This document shows positions 27,089 through 35,103 of a stretch of 64,000 nucleotides of DNA, piece by piece. How positions within the stretch are numbered: the stretch's first letter is position 1; each line of letters starts with the position of its first letter. The notes beneath the pieces were generated by a model. The model saw nothing but the letters and a program-made list of their open reading frames with translations, was not told the origin of the DNA and did not search any database. Both the position numbers and the translations under genes were made by a program. Source of the DNA: Bacillus sp. V3-13 (GTDB lineage: Bacteria > Bacillota > Bacilli > Bacillales > Cytobacillaceae). The stretch covers positions 1-64,000 of the forward strand of contig NZ_PGUZ01000027.1 of the NCBI RefSeq assembly GCF_002860165.1, in the 5' to 3' direction.

Positions 27089-28786
27089 ATGGGAAACATC
27101 AAAGACAGGCTGGCTAAGATTTACGGGAATGAAGACATTGAGAAAATTTGGGCCAGTCTGGAAAAGCGAATGAATTCAACAAAAGAAAAACAGATAAAAG
27201 ACAGAAAGCAAAAATGGGATCAGGAAGATGTTGTATTAATTACATACGCTGATCAGTTTCAGGAAAAAGATCAACCTGCCCTGGCAACTTTCAAAAAAAT
27301 GTTTGACCGCCATTTGGCAAATCATTTCGAGGTGGTTCATCTTCTTCCTTTCTATCCCTATTCTTCAGATGATGGCTTTTCTGTAATAGATTATAAGAAA
27401 GTCAATCCAATAGCTGGTGACTGGGAGGATATAGAGAATTTATCATTATCAACGAGATTGATGTTTGATTATGTGTGTAATCACATCTCAGCACAAAGCG
27501 AATGGTTTCAGGAATACTTAAAAGGCAACCCGGAATACGAAGACTTTTTCATCGAAATGGACCCAAATATTGATTTGAGCGCAGTGACAAGGCCGAGGGC
27601 AACTCCTGTCCTGACGAAATTCACAAAGGCAGACGGATCGGAAACGCATATTTGGACAACGTTCAGTGAAGACCAGATTGACTTAAACTTTAGAAATCCA
27701 CAAGTTTTGCTGAAAATGGTTGATGTTTTACTTTACTATCTGGAACAAGGAGCGGAATATATTCGCCTTGATGCAGTAGGATTTATGTGGAAAGAACCGG
27801 GAACTACCTGTATTCATCTGGAAAAAACACATCAATTAATAAAGCTTTTCCGGGATATTATCGACGAGGTTTCACAGGGTACTGCAATAATTACAGAAAC
27901 GAATGTACCTCATAAAGATAACATTTCTTACTTTGGGAACGGACACGATGAAGCGCACATGGTTTATCAATTTCCGCTGCCGCCGCTCGTTCTTTACTCT
28001 ATCAACCGCGGAAATGGGAGCGCTCTCACTGAGTGGGCAAAGAATCTTGGTCCAACGGGTGGTGATACAACATTTTTTAACTTCCTTGCTTCTCATGATG
28101 GAATCGGGGTTAACCCAATTCGCGGAATCATCCCGGAGGAAGAAATCCTTAAGATGATCGAGGACTTGAAAGCAGAAGGGGCATTAGTGTCATATAAGAA
28201 AAATCCGGATGGAACTGAAAGTCCATACGAGATTAATGTGACATACTTGGATGCTTTAAATAAGAAGTCTGATGAAGATGGGATTCGCTTAAAAAGATTT
28301 TTAGTGGCTCATTCTATTCTGTTAGCATTTCCGGGAGTGCCAGCGGTTTATATTCAAAGTATGCTTGGTTCACGAAATGATTATGACGGTGTCGCAAAGA
28401 CAGGCATGAACCGTTCTATCAACCGGCAAAAATATGATTTAAGTGAGATTGAGACCGAATTAATGAATCCGGTTTCCTTAAGAAACAAAATAAATACTCA
28501 GCTAAGCAAGATCATACGAATTAGAAAAGCGGAACCACTCTTTAATCCGGATGTTTCGATGGAAGTATTGGATTTAGATGAAAAAGTTTTTGCTTTTAAA
28601 AGAAAGACAGAAAATGAAAGTCTGCTTGTTATTCATAATCTTACAAATGAAATAGTAGATTGTGAGATTTCTGGACGGTTCACCAATCTCCTTACTGGAG
28701 AAGAAATAATCACAGATGAAGATATTAAATTGGATCCGTATCAGTTCCTTTGGTTAAAACCAATACGTCAGGAGGAAAAGAGATGA
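27089..28786 (+). CDS. ycjM: GH13_18 sugar phosphorylase (YcjM-like, probable glucosylglycerate phosphorylase)
   Basis: A 565-residue intracellular member of the sucrose phosphorylase subfamily. It begins the barrel with VVLITYADQFQEKDQPAL and has VHLLPFYPYSSDDGFSVIDY. Catalytic residues visible are nucleophile Asp228 (YIRLDAVGF), acid/base Glu270 (AIITETNVPH) and Asp337 (ASHDGIGVNP). These enzymes split an alpha-glucoside with phosphate to glucose-1-phosphate. E. coli YcjM was reported to act on glucosylglycerate, and the full gene order here matches ycjM-U, so that is the best guess; sucrose, glucosylglycerol or sucrose-6-phosphate cannot be excluded. RBS is AAAGGAGGAG. The stop overlaps the next start as ATGA. 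Confidence 0.85.
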   Translation: MGNIKDRLAKIYGNEDIEKIWASLEKRMNSTKEKQIKDRKQKWDQEDVVLITYADQFQEKDQPALATFKKMFDRHLANHFEVVHLLPFYPYSSDDGFSVIDYKKVNPIAGDWEDIENLSLSTRLMFDYVCNHISAQSEWFQEYLKGNPEYEDFFIEMDPNIDLSAVTRPRATPVLTKFTKADGSETHIWTTFSEDQIDLNFRNPQVLLKMVDVLLYYLEQGAEYIRLDAVGFMWKEPGTTCIHLEKTHQLIKLFRDIIDEVSQGTAIITETNVPHKDNISYFGNGHDEAHMVYQFPLPPLVLYSINRGNGSALTEWAKNLGPTGGDTTFFNFLASHDGIGVNPIRGIIPEEEILKMIEDLKAEGALVSYKKNPDGTESPYEINVTYLDALNKKSDEDGIRLKRFLVAHSILLAFPGVPAVYIQSMLGSRNDYDGVAKTGMNRSINRQKYDLSEIETELMNPVSLRNKINTQLSKIIRIRKAEPLFNPDVSMEVLDLDEKVFAFKRKTENESLLVIHNLTNEIVDCEISGRFTNLLTGEEIITDEDIKLDPYQFLWLKPIRQEEKR

Positions 28787-30087
28787 AATTTAAAAGTTTA
28801 AGTTTAGTACTGATTTTGGTGTTGAGTGTTGTGCTGGCTGCATGCGGCAACGGAAGCAGCGGTGAAAGCGAGAATGGTCAAACGACAATCGAATTTATGC
28901 ATTCATCCGTTGAGCAGGAACGTTTAGCAGTAATAGACAAACTGGTTGAGAAATTTGAAAAAGAAAACCCGGATATTAAGATCAAACAGGTCGCAGTAGA
29001 GGAAGATAGCTATAATACCAAAATCGTTACATTGGCAAGCTCCGGCAAGCTCCCGGCAGTGATCGAAGTGGGTCAGGACTACGCGAAAGTAATGGACAAG
29101 GACGAATTGATTGACCAGGATTCAGTCAAGGCAATCATTGATGAAGTTGGTTCCGATAAATATTATGAAGGCGCTTTAAAGCTTGTTAAAACGGAAGATG
29201 GCAAAAGCTATACAGGTGTTCCAATCAGCGGTTGGGTCCAGGGAATTTGGTACAACAAAGAAATGCTTGCATCAAAAGGCTTTGGTGAACCGGAAAATTG
29301 GGATCAAGTTTTAGAAATAGCAAATGCTTTCACGGATACTGCAAATAAAAAGTATGGAATTGCCTTGCCGACAGTAGAAGGAGTATTCTCTGAACAAGCT
29401 TTCTCACAATTTGCTTTATCAAACAATGCAAATGTTTTGGACAGCAAAGGTGAACTGTCTATTAACACACCTGAGATGAAAGAATCTCTATCTTTCTATA
29501 AAGAATTGGCTGGATACACGATGCCTGGCTCTAATGATACAACTGAGATTAAAGATGCTTTCATGAATGGAACAGTGCCAATGGCTGTTTATTCCACTTA
29601 TATTCTTCCTTCCGTTTTTGAAGAAGGAAACGCTGAAAATATTGGTTTTGCAGTGCCAACCGAGAAAACAAAGGCTGTTTTTGGAACAGTCTCTGCGTTG
29701 ACAATTTCTTCTGGATTAGAAGACCAGCAAAAAGAAGCTGCCGAGAAATTTGTTACTTTCATGTCCCAGGCTGAAAATACAACAGAGTGGGTATTAATGT
29801 CCCCGGGCGGAGCTCAGCCAGTAAATAAAGAAGTCCCTGAAAACCCTGATTATCAGGCAAATGAGGTCATTAAGGCATTTGGTGACCTATCAACAGAAAT
29901 CGCGGCATCCTTCGAGGATATCCAGGTGTTTGGTTTAGTAGACGGTAAAAACTTCTTGAAAATGGGAGATGTCACAAGCTCAGGTGCGATTCCCGTGATG
30001 ATCAACAGCGTAACCGTTGGACAAAAAGATGTTGATAGTGAAATTAAAAACGCAGAAAAATTAATTAAAGAAACCTTAGAAAAATAA
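28783..30087 (+). CDS. ycjN: Sugar-binding lipoprotein (YcjN-like)
   Basis: A 434-residue family-1 solute-binding protein. The signal peptide has lipobox VLAAC with lipidated Cys21, then a Gly/Ser/Glu linker. The binding domain begins TTIEFMHSSVEQERLAVIDK. AGYTMPGSNDTTEIKDAFMN and MSPGGAQPVNKEVPENPDY are typical of CUT1 binding proteins. The start at 28783 is chosen by the GGAGG site and the 4-base ATGA overlap with the phosphorylase gene. It delivers the disaccharide-like substrate to the two permeases downstream. Confidence 0.92.
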   Translation: MKFKSLSLVLILVLSVVLAACGNGSSGESENGQTTIEFMHSSVEQERLAVIDKLVEKFEKENPDIKIKQVAVEEDSYNTKIVTLASSGKLPAVIEVGQDYAKVMDKDELIDQDSVKAIIDEVGSDKYYEGALKLVKTEDGKSYTGVPISGWVQGIWYNKEMLASKGFGEPENWDQVLEIANAFTDTANKKYGIALPTVEGVFSEQAFSQFALSNNANVLDSKGELSINTPEMKESLSFYKELAGYTMPGSNDTTEIKDAFMNGTVPMAVYSTYILPSVFEEGNAENIGFAVPTEKTKAVFGTVSALTISSGLEDQQKEAAEKFVTFMSQAENTTEWVLMSPGGAQPVNKEVPENPDYQANEVIKAFGDLSTEIAASFEDIQVFGLVDGKNFLKMGDVTSSGAIPVMINSVTVGQKDVDSEIKNAEKLIKETLEK

Positions 30088-30091
30088 AAAA

Positions 30092-30128
30092 AGGAAGGGG
30101 TATTCCATATGGCAATGCCCCTTTCCAT
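30092..30128 (+). other. Intra-operon hairpin between binding protein and permease genes
   Basis: GGAAGGGG and CCCCTTTCC flank GGTATT...AATGCC, giving a long stem just after the lipoprotein stop. It is not followed by a good T-tract, so it more likely protects the 3-prime end of the binding-protein mRNA or partly attenuates transcription than ends the operon. The 210-base gap otherwise holds no gene. Confidence 0.5.
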
Positions 30129-30297
30129 CAAAAAAATATTGGTCACTCCAATTATAAATTTTATAACTCAATTGATATAGGGCAGAGTGTTTAAATGATT
30201 GCTGAACATCAAATTGCTCATTTGTTAACAAAGTGATTGTTGCTGCCTCTGGATCATGAATTAGCCTGCATTTTGATTACTAAACAGGGGGGGTTCC

Positions 30298-31182
30298 ATG
30301 AAAGTCATAAAACGACGGGAGAAAACAGATCTTAAACTGGCAATGGTCTTGCTGTTTCCGAGTATCTTTTTACTCTTATTATTAGTTGCTTATCCAATGA
30401 TCTTCAATATTCAGATCAGCTTCTTTGACCAACCGATCAATCCAAGGTTGAGTGCAACTTTTGTTGGCTTGGAGAACTATATTGATATCCTTACAGATGG
30501 TGAATTCTTTAAATCGCTGGGAATCACTGTTTTATATATGGTTCTGGCAGTGGCGGGGAGTACGGTATTAGGATTGGCAGTTGCTATTTTCTTTAATCGT
30601 CCATTCAGGTTTCGCAAAACGGCCCGTTCTTTAATTATCTTATCCTATGTGACACCTTCCATCTCATTGGTTTTTGCATGGAAGTATATGTTTAATAATG
30701 GCTACGGTGTCGTCAACTATATTGGTGGGGATCTCTTACATTTATTTGATAAAGCGCCGCTATGGTTTGACAATCCGGTCAGCAGCTTTTTCCTTGTAGT
30801 GCTGTTTGCGATTTGGAGGTATTTCCCATATGCGTTTATCTCCTTTCTGGCGATCTTGCAAACGATTGATTCGACTTTGTACGAAGCTGCGGAAATTGAC
30901 GGTGCATCTGCATGGGATAAATATAGAATCATAACGCTGCCAGCGATTATGCCAGTTTTAATCACGGTTGTAACATTACGTTCAATATGGCTGTTCTATA
31001 TGTTCACAGACGTGTTCCTTCTTACCAATAAAGTGGACATTCTTGGTATCTATTTATATAAAACTGCTTTTGCATTCAACGATTTGGGCAAAGCAGCATC
31101 CATTTCTGTGATTCTATTTATTATTCTGTTTGTTGTTATTATTGCATCAAGAAAGCGGGTGAATATAAATGGGAATGGCTAG
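30298..31182 (+). CDS. ycjO: ABC transporter permease (YcjO-like, MalF type)
   Basis: A 294-residue permease with six membrane spans and the EAA loop EAAEIDGASAWDKYRIITLP. A G-run (AGGGGGGG) eight or fewer bases upstream serves as RBS. The 3-prime end overlaps the second permease gene by 14 bases, indicating translational coupling. Again no cognate ATPase is encoded; E. coli has ycjV at the end of its version, which is missing here. Confidence 0.9.
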   Translation: MKVIKRREKTDLKLAMVLLFPSIFLLLLLVAYPMIFNIQISFFDQPINPRLSATFVGLENYIDILTDGEFFKSLGITVLYMVLAVAGSTVLGLAVAIFFNRPFRFRKTARSLIILSYVTPSISLVFAWKYMFNNGYGVVNYIGGDLLHLFDKAPLWFDNPVSSFFLVVLFAIWRYFPYAFISFLAILQTIDSTLYEAAEIDGASAWDKYRIITLPAIMPVLITVVTLRSIWLFYMFTDVFLLTNKVDILGIYLYKTAFAFNDLGKAASISVILFIILFVVIIASRKRVNINGNG

Positions 31183-32023
31183 CAGCAGAAAGAGCAAAGG
31201 AATAAAGAAGGCTGCATTTTACATCACATTATTGAGCCTTTTGTGTGTAAGCCTGTTTCCATTTTTCATTATGCTGATGACATCCTTCAAATCTTCAAAG
31301 GAAGCCGTTGCTGCGAACCCGACGTTCTTCCCTCAAGATTGGACATTTCAGCATTATGTCGATATTTTTAATCCGGTAATATTTCCTTACATGTCCTATT
31401 TTAAAAATAGCTTAACCGTTGCCCTTACCGCTGCAGGACTATCAGTATTAATCGGGATTTTTGGAGCGTACGCTCTCTCGAAGCTCAAGTTTATGGGGAG
31501 AACCACGATTAACGCCAGCTTTTATACGGTCTATATGTTTTCGGGCATCCTGCTTGTCGTGCCGTTATTCAAAATTATCTCTGGCCTTGGTTTATATGAT
31601 ACGCGAACATCGTTAATCATTACGATGATTGTCCAGACCCTGCCAACCGCAATTTTTATGCTGAAAAGTTATTTTGATACGATTCCGGATGACCTGGAGG
31701 AAGCGGCCATGATTGATGGGTTAAATCGTGTCCAAATCATTTTTTATATTGTTATACCATTATCGATTTCCGGGATTATATCGGTATTTGTTTATGCCTT
31801 TATGGTTGCATGGAATGATTATTTGTTTGCATCGATCTTCTTATCTGATTCTGCTAATTTCACATTACCAATTGGTTTAAACGCATTGTTCAGTACCCCG
31901 GACTACGTATGGGGACGGATGATGGCGGCATCGCTCGTTACAGCCTTGCCGGTTGTGATTATGTATGCCATATCCGAGCGCTTTATTAAAGGGAATCTAA
32001 CAGAAGGCGGAGTTAAAGGTTAA
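31169..32023 (+). CDS. ycjP: ABC transporter permease (YcjP-like, MalG type)
   Basis: A 284-residue permease with six spans, EAA loop EEAAMIDGLNRVQIIFY, and the MalG-type C-terminus ERFIKGNLTEGGVKG. It starts inside the 3-prime end of the ycjO-like gene. It forms the translocation channel with the preceding permease, energised presumably by an ATPase encoded elsewhere. Confidence 0.9.
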   Translation: MGMASSRKSKGIKKAAFYITLLSLLCVSLFPFFIMLMTSFKSSKEAVAANPTFFPQDWTFQHYVDIFNPVIFPYMSYFKNSLTVALTAAGLSVLIGIFGAYALSKLKFMGRTTINASFYTVYMFSGILLVVPLFKIISGLGLYDTRTSLIITMIVQTLPTAIFMLKSYFDTIPDDLEEAAMIDGLNRVQIIFYIVIPLSISGIISVFVYAFMVAWNDYLFASIFLSDSANFTLPIGLNALFSTPDYVWGRMMAASLVTALPVVIMYAISERFIKGNLTEGGVKG

Positions 32024-32057
32024 CTTTTAAAATTTAATAGAGAGGAAGTTATGACAG

Positions 32058-33113
32058 ATGAAAAAATTAGTTGCGGTACAACCAAGAGAAGCTGCGTTGC
32101 TGGAATATGAAGATCGCTCCGTTAAACCGAATGAGGTAAAAATTAAAGTGGAGTTTGCTTCGCCAAAACACGGTACCGAAGTTGTCGATTTCCGTGGACA
32201 AACTCCATTTATCGATGAGGACTTTTCTGAGGAATGGAGAATGTTCATGCCGCGTGAAGAAGGGGCAGCAAGGGGAATTGTCTTTGGACAGTTCCAATTA
32301 GGAAATATGGTTGTTGGCAAGATTATTGAAGCTGGCAGCGAAGTGACCGAATATCAGGTTGGAGAAACAGTGTGCACTTATGGACCGATTATGGAAACAG
32401 TTATCGTCAATGCTGTAGATAATTATAAGTTGCGCAAAATGCCTGAGGGGGCCAAGTGGCAGAATGCTGTATGTTATGACCCGGCGCAGTTTGCGATGAG
32501 TGGCGTAAGGGATGCCAATGTCCGTGCTGGTGATTATGTAGTCGTTGTCGGACTGGGTGCGATTGGCCAAATCGCGATTCAGCTGGCGAAAAAGGCTGGT
32601 GCAAGTATTGTTGTCGGTGTCGACCCTCTTGAACGTCGCCGTGATATCGCTCTTCGTAATGGGGCAGATGCTTGTTTTGACCCGACATCATGTGATATTG
32701 GATATGAAGTGAAAAAGCTGACTAACAAAATCGGTGCGGATTCTATTATTGAAACTAGTGGAAATGCGGGCGCTCTTCAATCCTCATTAAGAGGGATTGC
32801 TTATGGAGGTATCATTTCCTACGTAGCTTTTGGCAAGCCTTTCCCTGCTGATACATTGAATTTTGGACGTGAAGCGCATTTTAATAATGCAAAGATTGTA
32901 TTCTCAAGGGCAGCAAGTGAACCAAATCCGGATTACCCGCGCTGGTCCCGCAAGCGCATAGAAAATACATGCTGGGAGATGTTAATGAACGGTTATCTTG
33001 ATTGCGAAGATCTAATCGATCCAATCGTCACTTTTAAGGAAAGTGCTGAAGCATACATGGAGTATGTGGACCGGCACCCCGAGCTAAGTATTAAAATGGG
33101 CGTGCGGTTTTAA
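32058..33113 (+). CDS. ycjQ: Zinc-type MDR dehydrogenase (YcjQ-like, guloside 3-dehydrogenase candidate)
   Basis: A 351-residue medium-chain dehydrogenase. An N-terminal GroES-like domain is followed by a Rossmann domain with VVVVGLGAIGQIAIQLAKKAG and a following VGVDPLERRRDIAL that binds NAD(H). In the E. coli ycjQRS study as I recall it, YcjQ interconverts a guloside and its 3-keto form, working with epimerase YcjR and dehydrogenase YcjS. Position, length and neighbours all fit this. RBS is AGAGGAAG. The next gene begins 142 bases later, with a purine-rich gap that contains no gene. Confidence 0.85.
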   Translation: MKKLVAVQPREAALLEYEDRSVKPNEVKIKVEFASPKHGTEVVDFRGQTPFIDEDFSEEWRMFMPREEGAARGIVFGQFQLGNMVVGKIIEAGSEVTEYQVGETVCTYGPIMETVIVNAVDNYKLRKMPEGAKWQNAVCYDPAQFAMSGVRDANVRAGDYVVVVGLGAIGQIAIQLAKKAGASIVVGVDPLERRRDIALRNGADACFDPTSCDIGYEVKKLTNKIGADSIIETSGNAGALQSSLRGIAYGGIISYVAFGKPFPADTLNFGREAHFNNAKIVFSRAASEPNPDYPRWSRKRIENTCWEMLMNGYLDCEDLIDPIVTFKESAEAYMEYVDRHPELSIKMGVRF

Positions 33114-33255
33114 TCAGTTAAATGGATAGGCTCATTCACTTCAAAAAAAAAGATATATAGTTTAGCAGTTAGTACACCAGTGAAAAGTTCAGAAAATGGA
33201 ATTTCCGAAAAAATAAGGGGGTGTGTAGCTCCCTTCTTCTTCAAGGAGGATGACA

Positions 33256-34050
33256 ATGAAAATCGGTACTCAAAATCAACCCTTTTTCCCGGAAGATATA
33301 AAAGAAAAGTTTCGCTACTTAAAGAATGCCGGTTTTGAAGGCTTTGAAATTGATGGGAAATTACTGGTTGATCATTTAGATGAAGTTAAAGAAGCGATCG
33401 CTGAAACCGGACTGCCAGTCACAACCGCTTGCGGCGGATATAATGGCTGGATCGGTGACTTTATAGAAGAACGGCGGCTAAATGGGCTGGAAGATATTAA
33501 GGAAATCTTAACCGCACTGCAGCAGGCAGGAGGAAAAGGAATTGTCGTTCCTGCAGCCTGGGGCATGTTTACATACCGCCTCCCGCCAATGGTATCCCCG
33601 CGCAGCCAGGCTGGTGATTGGAAAGCGGTGAGTGAATCGCTTGTTTATTTGGATAGCATTGCAAAAGAAACAGAAACGACGATTTTTTTAGAGCCATTAA
33701 ACAGATACCAGGATCATATGATCAACACTCTGGCGGACGCCCGGCGTTATATTGAAGAGAACACCCTTCGAAATGTGAAAATCATTGCAGATTTTTATCA
33801 TATGAACATCGAAGAAGATAACCTTTCGCAAGCTTTGCACCAAAACCGGGATCTTATTGGGCATATTCATGTTGCAGACAATCATCGTTATCAACCCGGA
33901 AGTGGTTCGATTGATTTCCGAAAACTTTTTGATCAATTAAAAAGCGATGGTTATGATGGCTATCTGGTGTTCGAATGCAGGATTCGGGGAAATGATCCCG
34001 AAGCTGAATACTTAAAAGCATTAAAACATTTACAGCAATGTTTAGTTTAA
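33256..34050 (+). CDS. ycjR: TIM-barrel sugar epimerase/isomerase (YcjR-like)
   Basis: A 264-residue AP-endonuclease-2/xylose-isomerase-like barrel. Motifs are FLEPLNRYQDHMINT (metal-binding Glu), KIIADFYHMNIEED (Asp and His), LIGHIHVADNHRYQPGSG (His ligands) and GYLVFECRIRG (Glu). These match the metal-dependent 3-keto-sugar C4 epimerase class of YcjR. In the proposed pathway it converts 3-keto-guloside to 3-keto-glucoside. The ATG at 33256 is preferred to 33250 because of AAGGAGG spacing. Confidence 0.87.
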   Translation: MKIGTQNQPFFPEDIKEKFRYLKNAGFEGFEIDGKLLVDHLDEVKEAIAETGLPVTTACGGYNGWIGDFIEERRLNGLEDIKEILTALQQAGGKGIVVPAAWGMFTYRLPPMVSPRSQAGDWKAVSESLVYLDSIAKETETTIFLEPLNRYQDHMINTLADARRYIEENTLRNVKIIADFYHMNIEEDNLSQALHQNRDLIGHIHVADNHRYQPGSGSIDFRKLFDQLKSDGYDGYLVFECRIRGNDPEAEYLKALKHLQQCLV

Positions 34051-34065
34051 AGGTGGTAGAATACC

Positions 34066-35103
34066 GTGTCAAAGATGAAAGTAGCTATTATCGGCGGAGG
34101 GCAGATAGCAGAGAAAGTTCACGTTTCTTACTATAAGTCGCGCGATGATATTGAAGTCGTGGCTGTAGTCGGCCGGAACGAAGAACGGGTAAGGAGCTTT
34201 GCCGGGCGAAATGGCATAGCACGGTATTATACTGATGCGGCTGCCATGTATCAAGCAGAAAGCCCGGATATCGTAAGCGTCTGCACTCCCAACCACTTCC
34301 ATTTTGAAAATGTCATTCAGGCGCTGGAATACGGCTGCCATGTCTTATGTGAAAAACCCCCGGCGATTTCAGCCGATCAAGCGAAAAAAATGCAAGAAAC
34401 AGCAGAAATAAATGGATGCGTTCTTGCCTATAATTTTCATCATCGTTTTGCAGAAGATGCTCTTATCCTCAGAAATAAAGTGAAGGATGGGCTGCTTGGT
34501 GACGTTTATTATGTCAAAGCACAAGCATTAAGGCGGTCCGGAATACCAGGATGGGGGAATTTTACAAGCAAATCACTGCAGGGAGGGGGCCCGTTAATTG
34601 ATATTGGCGTCCACATGCTCGATTCTGCATTATACGTGCTGGGTTTCCCGAAAGTAGAAAAAGTTACGGCGAAAATGTTTCAGAAAATCGGGACAAAAAA
34701 GAGCGAAGGATCATTTGGAAGATGGGATCCGGCTAAATACGAAGTAGAGGATTCTCTTTTTGCATTCATTGAAATGGAAGGTGGCATTCTGTTGCAACTG
34801 GAGACATCCTTTGCCTTGAATATAAAGGAATCTTCTGTTATGAATGTCGAGTTTTCGGGTGATCGTGCAGGAGCTACACTTTTTCCTGCACAGATTTATT
34901 CGGATGAGAAAGGAGAACTGGTGTCGCACTTTAGCAGAGAAAACGCAGATCCAGATCGTCAGGTTAAAAGTATGGCAGCCTTTATCGACCGTTGCTTAGG
35001 CAAGGACGTGATGCTGGCGGATGGAAAACAGGGGTATTTCATTCAGCAACTAGTAGAAGCGCTTTATAAATCTGCTGAAAAAGGTGAGAGTATATTTTTA
35101 TGA
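34066..35103 (+). CDS. ycjS: Gfo/Idh/MocA dehydrogenase (YcjS-like, glucoside 3-dehydrogenase candidate)
   Basis: A 345-residue NAD(P)-dependent enzyme. The N-terminal dinucleotide motif is AIIGGGQIAEKVHVSYY. The EKP motif is HVLCEKPPAISADQAKK and the substrate loop HHRFAEDALILRNKV. GGPLIDIGVHMLDSALYVLG contains the conserved Asp and His of the family. YcjS in E. coli oxidises or reduces the C3 hydroxyl of glucosides, the partner reaction to YcjQ. It starts at GTG with AAAGGTGG about 9 bases upstream. The stop overlaps the GH65 start (ATGA). Confidence 0.88.
   Translation: MSKMKVAIIGGGQIAEKVHVSYYKSRDDIEVVAVVGRNEERVRSFAGRNGIARYYTDAAAMYQAESPDIVSVCTPNHFHFENVIQALEYGCHVLCEKPPAISADQAKKMQETAEINGCVLAYNFHHRFAEDALILRNKVKDGLLGDVYYVKAQALRRSGIPGWGNFTSKSLQGGGPLIDIGVHMLDSALYVLGFPKVEKVTAKMFQKIGTKKSEGSFGRWDPAKYEVEDSLFAFIEMEGGILLQLETSFALNIKESSVMNVEFSGDRAGATLFPAQIYSDEKGELVSHFSRENADPDRQVKSMAAFIDRCLGKDVMLADGKQGYFIQQLVEALYKSAEKGESIFL

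Noticed and set aside
30088-30297. Operon break between the ycjN- and ycjO-like genes
   Set aside because: The hairpin lacks a proper T-tract, no promoter is visible, and the gene set is functionally continuous.
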